A DNA stretch of 64,000 nucleotides, taken from Embleya hyalina (lineage in GTDB: Bacteria > Actinomycetota > Actinomycetes > Streptomycetales > Streptomycetaceae). A program made the translations under genes and the position numbers. How positions within the stretch are numbered: position 1 is the first letter of the stretch; each line of letters starts with the position of its first letter. The notes beneath the pieces were generated by a model that saw nothing but the letters and a program-made list of their open reading frames with translations, was not told where the DNA came from and searched no databases. The stretch is taken from assembly GCF_003967355.1 (NCBI RefSeq), contig NZ_BIFH01000033.1, positions 1 to 64,000 of the forward strand. Direction: 5' to 3'. Shown in pieces: positions 8,518 through 17,380 of the stretch.

Positions 8518-9873
8518 GTGATCTCCCGTATCGACCTGCGCGGTCCCGCCTCGCGGGCTGTCCTGGACAGCCCCGCCGCACTGCGCGACGTGTTGCCCCG
8601 AGCCGAACTCGACGTCGAGGCGGCCCTGGAGAAGGTCCGCCCCCTCTGCGAGGACGTCAGGCATCGCGGCGTCGAGGCGCTGATCGAGATCACCGAGCGC
8701 TTCGACGGTGTGCGCCTGACCGACATCCGGGTGCCCGCCGAGGCGATCGCCGCGGCCCTGGACACGCTCGCGCCCAAGGTGCGCGCGGCCCTGGAGGAGT
8801 CGATCCGTCGGGCCCGCGCGGTGCACCGCGAGCAGCGCCGCCAGGACGTCACCGTGCAGGTCGTGCCCGGCGGCACGGTCACCGAGCGGTGGGTGCCGGT
8901 CGAGCGGGTCGGGCTGTACGTGCCAGGCGGCAACGCCGTCTACCCGTCGTCCGTGGTGATGAACGTGGTCCCCGCCCAGGAGGCCGGCGTCGCCTCGATG
9001 GCGGTCGCCTCGCCGCCGCAGGCCGGCTTCGGCGGGCTGCCGCACCCGACCATCCTGGCCGCGTGCGCGCTGCTCGGGGTGGACGAGGTCTACGCCGTGG
9101 GCGGGGCCCAGGCGATCGCGATGTTCGCGTACGGCGCGGGCTCGTGCGCGCCGGTGCACCTGGTCACCGGTCCCGGCAACATCTGGGTCGCCGCCGCCAA
9201 GCGGCTGCTCAAGGGCCGGATCGGGATCGACGCCGAGGCCGGGCCGACCGAGATCGCGGTGCTCGCCGACGACACCGCCGACGCCGGGCACGTCGCGGCC
9301 GACCTGATCAGCCAGGCCGAGCACGACACGCTGGCCGCGTCGATCCTGGTCACCGACTCCGAGGCGCTGGCCGACGCGGTCGTGGAGGAGCTGAAGGTGC
9401 GGGTGGACGCCACCCGGCACCGCGAGCGGGTCACCGAGGCGCTGGCGGGCCGGCAGTCGGGGATCGTGCTGGTGGACTCGGTGGACGACGGCCTCGCCGT
9501 GGTGGACGCCTACGCCGCCGAGCACCTGGAGATCCAGACCGCCGACGCGGGCGCGGTCGCCGCCCGGGTGCGCAACGCCGGCGCGATCTTCGTCGGCGCG
9601 TTCGCCCCCGTCTCGCTCGGCGACTACTGCGCCGGGTCCAACCACGTGCTGCCCACCGGCGGCTGCGCCTGCCACTCCTCGGGCCTGTCCGTGCAGTCCT
9701 TCCTGCGCGGGATCCACGTCGTGGACTACTCGCGCGCGGCGCTCGCCGACGTCGCCGAGCACGTCAGCGTGCTGGCCGACGCGGAGGACCTGCCAGCGCA
9801 CGGGGCGGCCGTGCGGGCCCGCTTCGCGACCGGCGAGCTGTCCGGCCTCGCGGCATGGGAGGAGGGCGCGTGA
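8518..9873 (+). CDS. hisD: Histidinol dehydrogenase
   Basis: Catalyses the last two steps of histidine synthesis, oxidising L-histidinol to L-histidine with two NAD and a catalytic zinc. The 451-aa length is typical of the family. Signature blocks include [52 protein letters not shown] and the AEHLEIQT segment with the catalytic Glu-His pair. The GTG at 8518 gives the expected [10 protein letters not shown]-terminus. It is the first gene of the his operon; its stop overlaps the hisC GTG by four bases. Confidence 0.95.
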   Translation: MISRIDLRGPASRAVLDSPAALRDVLPRAELDVEAALEKVRPLCEDVRHRGVEALIEITERFDGVRLTDIRVPAEAIAAALDTLAPKVRAALEESIRRARAVHREQRRQDVTVQVVPGGTVTERWVPVERVGLYVPGGNAVYPSSVVMNVVPAQEAGVASMAVASPPQAGFGGLPHPTILAACALLGVDEVYAVGGAQAIAMFAYGAGSCAPVHLVTGPGNIWVAAAKRLLKGRIGIDAEAGPTEIAVLADDTADAGHVAADLISQAEHDTLAASILVTDSEALADAVVEELKVRVDATRHRERVTEALAGRQSGIVLVDSVDDGLAVVDAYAAEHLEIQTADAGAVAARVRNAGAIFVGAFAPVSLGDYCAGSNHVLPTGGCACHSSGLSVQSFLRGIHVVDYSRAALADVAEHVSVLADAEDLPAHGAAVRARFATGELSGLAAWEEGA

Positions 9874-10982
9874 GCGATCTGGACCGGCTGCCGATCCGCG
9901 CCGAACTGCGCGGGCAATCACCGTACGGCGCCCCGCAGTTGGACGTCCCGGTGCGGCTCAACACGAACGAGAACCCGTATCCGCTGCCGGCCGCGCTGGT
10001 GGCGCGGATCGCCGAGCGGGTCGCCGCCGCGGCCCGCGACCTGAACCGCTACCCGGACCGGGACGCGGTGGAACTGCGCACCGCGCTGGCCGACTACCTG
10101 TCCCGGACCGGCGACTACCCGCTGGGCCCGGAGCGGGTGTGGGCGGCCAACGGATCCAACGAGGTGCTGCAACAGCTGCTCCAGGCGTTCGGCGGCCCCG
10201 GGCGCACGGCGCTGGGCTTCGACCCGTCCTATTCGATGCACGCGCTGATCGCGCGCGGCACCGGCACCGAGTGGATCTCCGGCGCGCGCGGCGCCGACTA
10301 CACGATCGACCTCGACGAAGCGCTGGCGCGGATCGCCGAACACCGCCCGAACGTGGTGTTCCTGTGCTCGCCGAACAACCCCACCGGCACCGCGCTCGCC
10401 GGCGAGGTGGTCGAGCGGGTGTACGACGCCGCGCAGGCCGCCCGGCCGTCGCTGGTGATCGTGGACGAGGCCTACGTCGAGTTCGCGCACACCGCGTCGC
10501 TGCTGCCGCTGCTGGAGGGCCGGCCGCACCTGGTGGTGAGCCGGACCATGTCCAAGGCGTTCGGCGCGGCGGGCCTGCGGCTCGGCTACCTCGCGGCGGA
10601 CGCCGCGGTGGTCGACGCGGTGCAACTGGTCCGCCTGCCGTACCACCTCTCCGCGGTCAACCAGGCCACCGCGCTGGCCTGCCTGGAGTTCGAGGACACC
10701 CTGCTCGGCTATGTGCGCGAGCTCAAGGAACAGCGCGACCGGCTGGTCGAGGAACTGCGCGCGCTCGGCTGCGAGGTGACCGACTCCGACGCCAACTTCG
10801 TGCAGTTCGGCCGGTTCGACGACCCGCACGCGATCTGGGCGGGGATCCTCGAACACGGGGTCCTGGTCCGCGACAACGGGGTCCCGGGCATGCTGCGGGT
10901 GACCGCCGGCACGGACGCCGAGAACACGGCCTTCCTGGACGCGATGCGGCACGTTCTCAAAAGCGCGCGTCCGAAGGACTGA
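9870..10982 (+). CDS. hisC: Histidinol-phosphate aminotransferase
   Basis: PLP-dependent class I/II aminotransferase converting imidazole-acetol phosphate to histidinol phosphate. The 370-aa protein has the substrate-phosphate motif [11 protein letters not shown] near the N-terminus, the conserved SPNNPTGT, the PLP-binding Asp in IVDEAYVEF and the Schiff-base lysine K229 in [23 protein letters not shown] sits just upstream of the GTG, which overlaps the hisD stop. It is followed by hisB after 21 bp. Confidence 0.95.
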   Translation: MSDLDRLPIRAELRGQSPYGAPQLDVPVRLNTNENPYPLPAALVARIAERVAAAARDLNRYPDRDAVELRTALADYLSRTGDYPLGPERVWAANGSNEVLQQLLQAFGGPGRTALGFDPSYSMHALIARGTGTEWISGARGADYTIDLDEALARIAEHRPNVVFLCSPNNPTGTALAGEVVERVYDAAQAARPSLVIVDEAYVEFAHTASLLPLLEGRPHLVVSRTMSKAFGAAGLRLGYLAADAAVVDAVQLVRLPYHLSAVNQATALACLEFEDTLLGYVRELKEQRDRLVEELRALGCEVTDSDANFVQFGRFDDPHAIWAGILEHGVLVRDNGVPGMLRVTAGTDAENTAFLDAMRHVLKSARPKD

Positions 10983-11003
10983 GAGAAAGTCGAAATCACC
11001 GTC

Positions 11004-11600
11004 ATGGCAAGAACCGGTCGCGTCGAACGCGCCACGAAGGAAACCTCCGTCGAGGTCGAGATCGACCTGGACGGCTCGGGGAAGGTCGACGTCGCCACCG
11101 GCGTCGGCTTCTTCGACCACATGCTCGACCAGCTCGGCAAGCACGGCCTGTTCGACCTGACCGTCAAGACCCGGGGCGACCTGCACATCGACGCGCACCA
11201 CACGATCGAGGACACCGCCCTCGCGCTCGGCGCCGCGTTCCGCCAGGCCCTCGGCGACAAGAAGGGCATCCGCCGCTTCGCGGACGCCTCCGTGCCGCTG
11301 GACGAGGCGCTGGCCCAGGTCACCGTGGACCTGTCCGGCCGGCCCTACCTGGTGCACTCCGAACCGGATCGCATGGCGCCGATGATCGGCCCCGACTACG
11401 ACACCACGCTGACCCGGCACATCCTGGAGTCGTTCGTCGCCCAGGCACAGATCTGCCTGCACGTACACGTGCCGTACGGGCGCAACGCGCACCACATCGT
11501 CGAGGCGCAGTTCAAGGCGCTCGCCCGGGCGCTGTCCGACGCGTGTGTGCTCGACCCGCGCCGGGCCGGCGTGATCCCCTCGACGAAGGGCGCGCTGTGA
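11004..11600 (+). CDS. hisB: Imidazoleglycerol-phosphate dehydratase
   Basis: Monofunctional IGPD that dehydrates imidazole-glycerol phosphate to imidazole-acetol phosphate using a dinuclear manganese site. At 198 aa it lacks the histidinol-phosphatase domain found in enterobacterial HisB. The metal ligands are visible in GVGFFDHMLDQLGKHG, DLHIDAHHTIEDTALALG and GRNAHHIVEAQFKALAR. The stop overlaps the GTG of the following small membrane-protein gene. Confidence 0.95.
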   Translation: MARTGRVERATKETSVEVEIDLDGSGKVDVATGVGFFDHMLDQLGKHGLFDLTVKTRGDLHIDAHHTIEDTALALGAAFRQALGDKKGIRRFADASVPLDEALAQVTVDLSGRPYLVHSEPDRMAPMIGPDYDTTLTRHILESFVAQAQICLHVHVPYGRNAHHIVEAQFKALARALSDACVLDPRRAGVIPSTKGAL

Positions 11601-11752
11601 GCACCGGCGCGATGGTCCTGATCGTGTTCGGGCTCTTCCTGGTCGGCGGGTGTATCTCGTTCGTCAAGCAGGGCCTGCCCAAGAGCGTGATCGCCCTGCT
11701 CGCCGTCGGCGCGTTCTTCTCGATCGCGGCCGGCGTCCTGAAGATCGGATAG
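11597..11752 (+). CDS. Small his-operon membrane protein
   Basis: A 51-aa hydrophobic protein read from the GTG that overlaps the hisB stop by four bases; its own stop is only four nucleotides before the hisH start. Two membrane segments are evident, [18 protein letters not shown] and [19 protein letters not shown], separated by a short basic loop (KQGLPK). The tight coupling on both sides argues that it is a real gene of the operon. I recall a comparable small gene at this place in other Streptomyces his operons. No function is known to me. Confidence 0.75.
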   Translation: MSTGAMVLIVFGLFLVGGCISFVKQGLPKSVIALLAVGAFFSIAAGVLKIG

Positions 11753-11756
11753 GCGC

Positions 11757-12395
11757 GTGCCCAAGAAGGTCATCGTCCTCGACTACGGATTCGGGAACGT
11801 GCGCTCGGCCGAGCGGGCGCTCGCGCACGCCGGCGCCGACGTCGAGATCAGCGCGGACCAGCACGCCGCGCTGAACGCCGACGGGCTGCTCGTGCCCGGC
11901 GTCGGCGCGTTCGCGGCGTGCATGGAGGGCCTGCGCGCGGTCCGCGGCGACACCATCGTGGACAAGCGGCTCGCCGGCGGCCGGCCGGTGCTCGGCATCT
12001 GCGTCGGCATGCAGATCCTGTTCACGCGCGGCGTCGAGCACGGGGTGGCCACCGAGGGCTGCGCCCAGTGGCCGGGCACGGTCGAGCGACTGGCCGCCCC
12101 CGTGGTGCCGCACATGGGCTGGAACACCGTCGAGGCGCCCGCGGACAGCGTGCTCTTCCGCGACGCCGCGCCCGACACGCGCTACTACTTCGTGCACTCC
12201 TACGCGGTGCGCACGTGGGAGATGCCGGTGGTCCAGGACGGCCCGCACATCCCGCCCGGCGTCACCTGGAGCACGCACGGCACGCCGTTCGTGGCGGCCG
12301 TGGAGAACGGCGCGCTCAGTGCCACCCAGTTCCACCCGGAGAAGTCCGGCGAGGCCGGCGCGCAACTGCTGCGCAACTGGCTCGAGACGCTGTAG
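11757..12395 (+). CDS. hisH: Imidazole glycerol phosphate synthase, glutaminase subunit
   Basis: Class I glutamine amidotransferase that hydrolyses glutamine and channels ammonia to HisF. The 212-aa protein opens with [15 protein letters not shown], has the nucleophile Cys in [11 protein letters not shown], and the His-Glu of the catalytic triad in [10 protein letters not shown]. The GTG at 11757 follows the upstream stop by four nucleotides. HisF, its partner, is encoded about 1.3 kb downstream in the same operon. Confidence 0.95.
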   Translation: MPKKVIVLDYGFGNVRSAERALAHAGADVEISADQHAALNADGLLVPGVGAFAACMEGLRAVRGDTIVDKRLAGGRPVLGICVGMQILFTRGVEHGVATEGCAQWPGTVERLAAPVVPHMGWNTVEAPADSVLFRDAAPDTRYYFVHSYAVRTWEMPVVQDGPHIPPGVTWSTHGTPFVAAVENGALSATQFHPEKSGEAGAQLLRNWLETL

Positions 12396-12489
12396 CCCGC
12401 GCGGCGCGCGCACCGCGCCGCACCGCGATCGCATCCCCGACCGCACCCCGTCCGAACTTCCGACCGAACTGCTGAGGATCCCAAGCGTC

Positions 12490-13224
12490 ATGACCGAGAC
12501 CCACCGCCTCGAACTGCTGCCCGCCGTCGACGTCGCCGACGGCCAGGCCGTCCGCCTGGTCAAGGGCGAGGCCGGGTCGGAGACCTCCTACGGCGACCCG
12601 CTGGCCGCCGCCCTGGCCTGGCAGAGCGCCGGTGCCGAGTGGATCCACCTGGTCGACCTGGACGCCGCCTTCGGCAAGGGCAGCAACCGCGCACTGCTCG
12701 CCGAGGTGGTCGGCAAGCTCGACGTCAAGGTCGAGTTGTCCGGCGGCATCCGCGACGACGCCTCCCTGGAGGCCGCGCTCGGCACCGGCTGCCGCCGGGT
12801 CAACCTGGGTACCGCCGCGCTGGAGACGCCCGACTGGGTGCGCTCCGCGATCGCCCGGCACGGCGACCGGATCGCGGTCGGCCTGGACGTGCGCGGCACC
12901 ACGCTGGCCGGGCGCGGCTGGACCCGCGAGGGGGGCGAACTGTTCGAGACGCTGGCCCGGTTGGACGCCGACGGCTGCGCCCGCTACGTGGTCACCGACG
13001 TGAACAAGGACGGCACCCTCGCGGGCCCGAACCTGCGGTTGCTGCGCGACGTCTGTGCGGCCACCGACCGCCCCGTGGTGGCCTCGGGCGGGGTGTCCTC
13101 GCTGGCGGATCTGCGCGCGATCGCCGAACTGGTGCCGCTGGGTGTGGAAGGCTCGATCGTCGGCAAGGCGCTGTACGCCCAGGCGTTCACCCTCGAAGAG
13201 GCGTTGGAGGCTGTGTCCCGGTGA
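12490..13224 (+). CDS. priA: Bifunctional HisA/TrpF isomerase (PriA)
   Basis: TIM-barrel isomerase acting on ProFAR in histidine synthesis and, in actinobacteria, also on PRA in tryptophan synthesis. The 244-aa sequence has the two catalytic aspartates expected at barrel ends (D14 in PAVDVADG, D133 in VGLDVRGTT). It also carries residues matching those used by PriA for dual specificity: R22, R88, R142 and W144 in GRGWTREGG. No trpF lies near the trp genes in this window, consistent with the dual role. GAGGA stands about eleven nucleotides before the ATG. The stop overlaps the ridA-like GTG. Confidence 0.9.
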   Translation: MTETHRLELLPAVDVADGQAVRLVKGEAGSETSYGDPLAAALAWQSAGAEWIHLVDLDAAFGKGSNRALLAEVVGKLDVKVELSGGIRDDASLEAALGTGCRRVNLGTAALETPDWVRSAIARHGDRIAVGLDVRGTTLAGRGWTREGGELFETLARLDADGCARYVVTDVNKDGTLAGPNLRLLRDVCAATDRPVVASGGVSSLADLRAIAELVPLGVEGSIVGKALYAQAFTLEEALEAVSR

Positions 13225-13652
13225 CAAGAAGCGACAATTCGGCCGGCTCGGGTGGTTCGGGCGGCATCGAGCGGTACTCCTCCGGCGGACCGTGGGAGGA
13301 CACGTTCGGCTACTCGCGCGCGGTCGCCGTCGGCGACTACGTGCACGTGTCGGGCTGTACCGCGGTCGTCGAGGGCAATCTGGCCCACGAGGGCGATCCG
13401 CACCACCAGGCGCTCGCCGCCTTCCGGATCGCGCTGGACGCGCTCGCGCACTTCGGACTCGGCGCGGCGGACGTGGTGCGCACTCGGATGTACATCACCC
13501 ACTCGCGCGACTCGGACGACGTCGGGCGCGCGCACGGCGAGCTGTTCGCCGAGGTACGACCGGCCGCCACCATGGTCGTGGTCGCCGGGCTGATCGACTC
13601 GCGGATGCTCGTCGAGGTCGAGGTGGACGCGTACCGGGGGAGGGCGTCGTGA
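13221..13652 (+). CDS. RidA family (YjgF/YER057c/UK114) protein
   Basis: 143-aa protein of the reactive intermediate deaminase family, which hydrolyses enamines and imines released by PLP enzymes. Family features are [19 protein letters not shown] near the start, [33 protein letters not shown] in the middle, and the C-terminal segment [24 protein letters not shown]. The Arg at RTRMYI is in the position that typically binds the substrate carboxylate. Start and stop overlap the genes on both sides, so it is translationally embedded in the his operon. Confidence 0.88.
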   Translation: MTRSDNSAGSGGSGGIERYSSGGPWEDTFGYSRAVAVGDYVHVSGCTAVVEGNLAHEGDPHHQALAAFRIALDALAHFGLGAADVVRTRMYITHSRDSDDVGRAHGELFAEVRPAATMVVVAGLIDSRMLVEVEVDAYRGRAS

Positions 13653-14410
13653 CGTTGGCCGTACGGGTGATCCCGTGTCTGGACGTGGACGCGGGCCGGG
13701 TGGTCAAGGGCGTCAACTTCGAGAACCTGCGGGACGCGGGCGATCCGGTCGAGATGGCCCGGGTGTACGACGCCGAGGGCGCGGACGAGTTGGTCTTCCT
13801 CGACATCACCGCCTCCTCGGGCAATCGCGAGACGACCTACGACGTGGTCCGGCGCACCGCCGAGCAGGTGTTCATCCCGCTCACCGTCGGCGGCGGGGTG
13901 CGCGCGGTCGAGGACGTGGACCGGCTGCTGCGGGCCGGCGCGGACAAGGTGGGCGTGAACACCGCGGCGATCGCGCGGCCGGAGTTGATCGCCGAGATCG
14001 CCGACCGCTTCGGCTCCCAGGTGCTGGTGCTCTCGGTGGACGCGCGGCGGCGCCGCGACGGTGCGCCGGGCTTCGAGGTGACCACGCACGGCGGGCGCAC
14101 CGGCACCGGCATCGACGCGGTCGCCTGGGCGGCGCGGGCGGCCGGATTGGGCGCGGGCGAGATCCTGCTCAACTCGATGGACGCCGACGGCACCAAGGAC
14201 GGCTACGACCTGGAGCTGATCCGCCTGGTCCGGGCCGAGGTGGGCATCCCGGTGATCGCCTCCGGCGGCGCGGGCGCCCTGGGGGACTTCGTCCCGGCCG
14301 TGCGGGCGGGCGCCGACGCGGTGCTCGCGGCCAGCGTGTTCCACTTCGGCATGTTGCGGATTCCGCAGGTCAAGGACGTATTGCGGGAGGCGGGGCAGCC
14401 GGTGCGCTGA
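13649..14410 (+). CDS. hisF: Imidazole glycerol phosphate synthase, cyclase subunit
   Basis: TIM-barrel cyclase that uses ammonia from HisH to convert PRFAR into imidazole-glycerol phosphate and AICAR. The 253-aa protein carries the conserved [17 protein letters not shown] with the catalytic Asp, [24 protein letters not shown], and [17 protein letters not shown] with the second catalytic Asp. It is the last gene of the his operon; the terminator hairpin begins 20 bp after the stop. Confidence 0.95.
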   Translation: MTLAVRVIPCLDVDAGRVVKGVNFENLRDAGDPVEMARVYDAEGADELVFLDITASSGNRETTYDVVRRTAEQVFIPLTVGGGVRAVEDVDRLLRAGADKVGVNTAAIARPELIAEIADRFGSQVLVLSVDARRRRDGAPGFEVTTHGGRTGTGIDAVAWAARAAGLGAGEILLNSMDADGTKDGYDLELIRLVRAEVGIPVIASGGAGALGDFVPAVRAGADAVLAASVFHFGMLRIPQVKDVLREAGQPVR

Positions 14411-14430
14411 GCCCCGAACCGAGCGGGAAA

Positions 14431-14457
14431 GCCGACCGCGGGTGCGGTCGGCTTTTT
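14431..14457 (+). terminator. Intrinsic terminator of the his operon
   Basis: A perfect 9-bp stem (GCCGACCGC at 14431-14439 with its complement at 14444-14452) closes a 4-nt loop and is followed by five T residues. It lies 20 bp after the hisF stop and ahead of the ArsR promoter. Confidence 0.9.
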
Positions 14458-14480
14458 CGTGCCGGGATGTGCAACCTTTT

Positions 14481-14523
14481 TTGCGAAAGACTTATTGCGA
14501 AAGAACTCTTTCACATCTATCGT
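14481..14523 (+). promoter_or_regulatory. Promoter and operator of the ArsR-MFS unit
   Basis: In an AT-rich island, TTGCGA (14495-14500) and TATCGT (14518-14523) form a -35/-10 pair with 17-bp spacing. A perfect inverted repeat GAAAGA-AC-TCTTTC (14499-14512) lies across the end of the -35 box and the spacer. TTGCGAAAGA occurs twice in direct orientation (14481-14490 and 14495-14504). This is the layout expected for autorepression by the adjacent HTH protein. Confidence 0.65.
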
Positions 14524-14529
14524 GGGGTC

Positions 14530-15096
14530 ATGAGCGAGCAGCCTCCGCCCCGACGGATGATCAAGGACGTACAGACCCTCAAGGTGTTCACCCACCCGCT
14601 GCGGATCTCGCTGCTGCGGATGCTGCACGCCGGCGGTCCGGCCACCGCGTCGATGCTGGCCAAGCGGGTCGACGCGACCCCGGCCCTGGTCAGCTACCAC
14701 GTCCGCACGCTGGCCGCGCACGGCTTCGTGGTGGAGGACCCCGAGCACGCCGAGGACGGGCGCGAGCGCTGGTGGAAGGTGGTCGAGGACCTGACCTTCT
14801 CGCTCGGCGACTTCGCCGACGACCGGGTCGGCCGGGACCTGTCCACCGGCATCGTGCGGGTGCTCGGCTCGCAGTCCGAGGACCGCTACCGCCGGTTCCT
14901 GGACGAGGTCGAGTCGTGGGGCCCGGAGTGGGCCGGCGCCGCCTTCAGCGGTGCGCCGACCCTCCGGCTGACCGCCGACGAGCTGCGCGAACTGGGCGAG
15001 GCGCTGCAGGAGTTGGTGGCCCGATACCGGGACCGGCAGACCCCGGGCGCGGAGCATGTCGAGGTCTACGTCCGAGGTTTCCCGTACCGCATGTGA
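14530..15096 (+). CDS. ArsR-type winged-helix transcriptional regulator
   Basis: 188-aa DNA-binding protein. Residues of about 20-85 form a winged helix (LKVFTHPLRISLLRMLHAGGPATASMLAKRV, then TPALVSYHVRTLAAHGFVVE as recognition helix and wing). The C-terminal half is helical and probably senses the ligand; no Cys-rich metal site is visible, so a small molecule rather than a metal is more likely. The ATG is six nucleotides after a -10 box, suggesting a leaderless transcript. It is paired with the MFS transporter downstream, which it probably represses together with itself. Confidence 0.8.
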   Translation: MSEQPPPRRMIKDVQTLKVFTHPLRISLLRMLHAGGPATASMLAKRVDATPALVSYHVRTLAAHGFVVEDPEHAEDGRERWWKVVEDLTFSLGDFADDRVGRDLSTGIVRVLGSQSEDRYRRFLDEVESWGPEWAGAAFSGAPTLRLTADELRELGEALQELVARYRDRQTPGAEHVEVYVRGFPYRM

Positions 15097-15172
15097 TCGC
15101 CGGGCGCCGCACCCGCGCCCGCCCGCCCGCCCGAGCCGTCCGACGCCATCCGGTACCGGAATGGGGAGCATC

Positions 15173-16411
15173 ATGGCCGTACCCGACACCGCGACCGGCG
15201 TCGCGACCGCGACGCCCCGACCCGCGCACCGCGACCCGCGCGTGCTGGCCTGGCTCGGCGCCTTCACCGCGTCGCTGATCGGCGACCAGATCTGGTTCCT
15301 GGCGCTGTCCTGGACGGCGGTACGCGGCGGCGACGGCACGCAGACCGGCCTGGTGCTGGCCGCCGGCTCGCTGCCCCGGGCGCTGCTGATGTTGCCCGGC
15401 GGGGCGATCGCCGACCGGTACGGGCCGCGCCGGGTGGTGATCGGCAGCGACCTGGTGCGCTGCCTGGTGATGGTGATCGCGGCGTTCGCGGTGGCGGCGA
15501 GCAGTCCGACGATCTGGCTGCTGATCACGATCGCGCTGGTGTTCGGCGCGGTGGACGCGCTGTTCATGCCCGCCGTCGGGGCACTGCCGGTGCGGCTGAC
15601 CACCCGCTCGCAACTGGTCCGGGTCCAGGGCATGCGCTCGTTGTCCCAGCGGGTGGCCACCGTGGTGTCCGCGCCGATCGGCGGCGCGGTGCTCGCCTGG
15701 GGCGACGCCGAACTCGCCTTCACGCTGAACGCGGTCCTGTTCGGGCTCTCCCTCGCGCTGCTGTGGCGGCTGCGCCCGGGGCCCGTGCCCGAGCCGGAAC
15801 CGGGCACGGAGGAGCCCGAGTTGGGCCTGCGCGCCGGGCTGCGGTACGTGCTCGGGCATACCTTCCTGCGCCCGCTCCTGGCCATGGTCGCGCTGATGGA
15901 GTTGGGCTTCACCATCCCGATGAACGTCGGCATCGTGCTGCTCGCCGACGACGCGGGCTGGGGGCCGGGCGGGATGGGCACGGTGCTGGGCGGGTGGGGG
16001 GTCGGTGCGGCGATCGGCGCGCTGGGGCTGACCGTTGCCGGGCGGGTGCCGCGTCCGGTGTTCGTGCTGCCGGCGGGGATGCTGGTGATGGCCGGCGGTC
16101 TGGTCGGCCTCGGCTACGCGCCGGGGGTCGGTGTCGCGGTGGCCTGCGCGGCGGTCCTGGGCGTGGGTACCGGCGTGGTGGGCGGGGTCGGGAGCGCGCT
16201 GGTGCAGACCACGTGCGCGCCGAGCGCCCTGGGTCGGGTGACCGCGCTGCAGATGATGTTCGCGGTCGGCCTGATCCCGCTGCTGTACCCCGTCGGCGGC
16301 CTGATCGCCACGGAGTTCGGCCCCTCGGCCGTGTTCGCCGGCGGCGGCGCGGCGATGCTCGCGGGCATCCTGGTCGCGTTGGCGAGCGGACCCTTTCGGC
16401 GCCGGACCTGA
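15173..16411 (+). CDS. MFS transporter, probable drug efflux
   Basis: 412-aa major facilitator protein with about twelve membrane segments. The loop between helices 2 and 3 carries the motif-A-like GGAIADRYGPRRVVIGSD, typical of proton-driven antiporters in the macrolide-efflux (MefA-like) or DHA groups. The ATG at 15173 has GGGGAG four nucleotides upstream; an ATG at 15161 in the same frame is an alternative. It is 76 bp downstream of the ArsR-type gene and likely co-transcribed and regulated by it. The substrate is not predictable. Confidence 0.82.
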   Translation: MAVPDTATGVATATPRPAHRDPRVLAWLGAFTASLIGDQIWFLALSWTAVRGGDGTQTGLVLAAGSLPRALLMLPGGAIADRYGPRRVVIGSDLVRCLVMVIAAFAVAASSPTIWLLITIALVFGAVDALFMPAVGALPVRLTTRSQLVRVQGMRSLSQRVATVVSAPIGGAVLAWGDAELAFTLNAVLFGLSLALLWRLRPGPVPEPEPGTEEPELGLRAGLRYVLGHTFLRPLLAMVALMELGFTIPMNVGIVLLADDAGWGPGGMGTVLGGWGVGAAIGALGLTVAGRVPRPVFVLPAGMLVMAGGLVGLGYAPGVGVAVACAAVLGVGTGVVGGVGSALVQTTCAPSALGRVTALQMMFAVGLIPLLYPVGGLIATEFGPSAVFAGGGAAMLAGILVALASGPFRRRT

Positions 16412-16517
16412 CTTCGGGTCACGGAAGGATTCCGGTCGCACAACGATCATCTGACTCGAAGTCAAGCAGTTGGGCCCGGCCGAGCGCGAGGTTCACCCGA
16501 TCGGGCAGGCTAGGCAC

Positions 16518-17345
16518 ATGACGATGCCGCCATCACCCGGACAGGGTGGCTACCCCGGATACGGGCAGCAGCCAGGCCAGGGTTATCCGAGCAACCAGCC
16601 GTACCCCGGGCAGCAGTACCCCCAGGGCGGACAGCAGTACCCACCGCCGCCGAACCCGTACGGCGGCGGCGGACCGCAGTATCCCGGCAACTACGGCGGT
16701 GGCGGGGGCTATGGCGGCGGCATGCCGCCGGGCCCCAACCAGGGCGGCTCCGGCAAGGGCCCGCTGATCGCCGTGGTGATCGCCGCGATCGTCGTGGTCG
16801 GCGGGATCATCGCCACCCTCGTGGTGGTCCTGGGCGGGGACGACAAGAAGAAGTCGGCGTCGCCCACGCCCGGTCCGACCACCTCGGCCGTGTCCTCGCC
16901 GAGCGCCACGCAGAGCGCGCCGCCCACGACCCGTCCGACCACGAGCCGCCCGACCGCGCCGCGCACCACCGCGTCCGGCGGCACGGACCCGACCATGCCC
17001 TCCGAGGTCCAGTACGTCGACCTGTCCAAGGGCGACTGCGTGACCCTGGACACCACCTCGGGCACCATCGACAAGAAGACGTGCACCACCACGCACAACG
17101 GCGAGGTCATCATGACCTACGAACTGACCGGCAGCACCTACCCGGGCGAGTCGGCGATCACCGACCAGACCGAGACCAAGTGCACCCCGGCGCTGACCGC
17201 GGCGGTGAACGGGCGCCCCGACGCCTCGCAGTTCACCTTCACCTACACCTTCCCGAAGCAGCCGGGCTGGGACATCGGTCGCCGCAAGGTGACCTGCATC
17301 GCGAAGTACAAGTCGGGGCAGACACTCACCAAGCCCCTGCGCTGA
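16518..17345 (+). CDS. Pro/Gly-rich membrane-anchored protein with septum-formation-like domain (copy 1)
   Basis: 275-aa protein with a cytoplasmic N-terminus made of Gly, Pro, Gln and Tyr repeats (YPGYGQQPGQGYP type), one membrane helix (LIAVVIAAIVVVGGIIATLVVV), a Thr-, Ser- and Pro-rich linker, and an extracytoplasmic domain of about 100 residues. That domain starts at SKGDCVTLD and has four cysteines likely to form two disulfides. The GDC-x-C...H pattern resembles the actinobacterial septum-formation domain. The start is ATG 16518; CAGGCT at 16506-16511 is a possible -10 giving a leaderless mRNA. Paralogue of the next gene, 35 bp away. Confidence 0.7.
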   Translation: MTMPPSPGQGGYPGYGQQPGQGYPSNQPYPGQQYPQGGQQYPPPPNPYGGGGPQYPGNYGGGGGYGGGMPPGPNQGGSGKGPLIAVVIAAIVVVGGIIATLVVVLGGDDKKKSASPTPGPTTSAVSSPSATQSAPPTTRPTTSRPTAPRTTASGGTDPTMPSEVQYVDLSKGDCVTLDTTSGTIDKKTCTTTHNGEVIMTYELTGSTYPGESAITDQTETKCTPALTAAVNGRPDASQFTFTYTFPKQPGWDIGRRKVTCIAKYKSGQTLTKPLR

Positions 17346-17380
17346 CCGAGCGCTCGGCCCTTGGGGGAGGGATCGACGTG

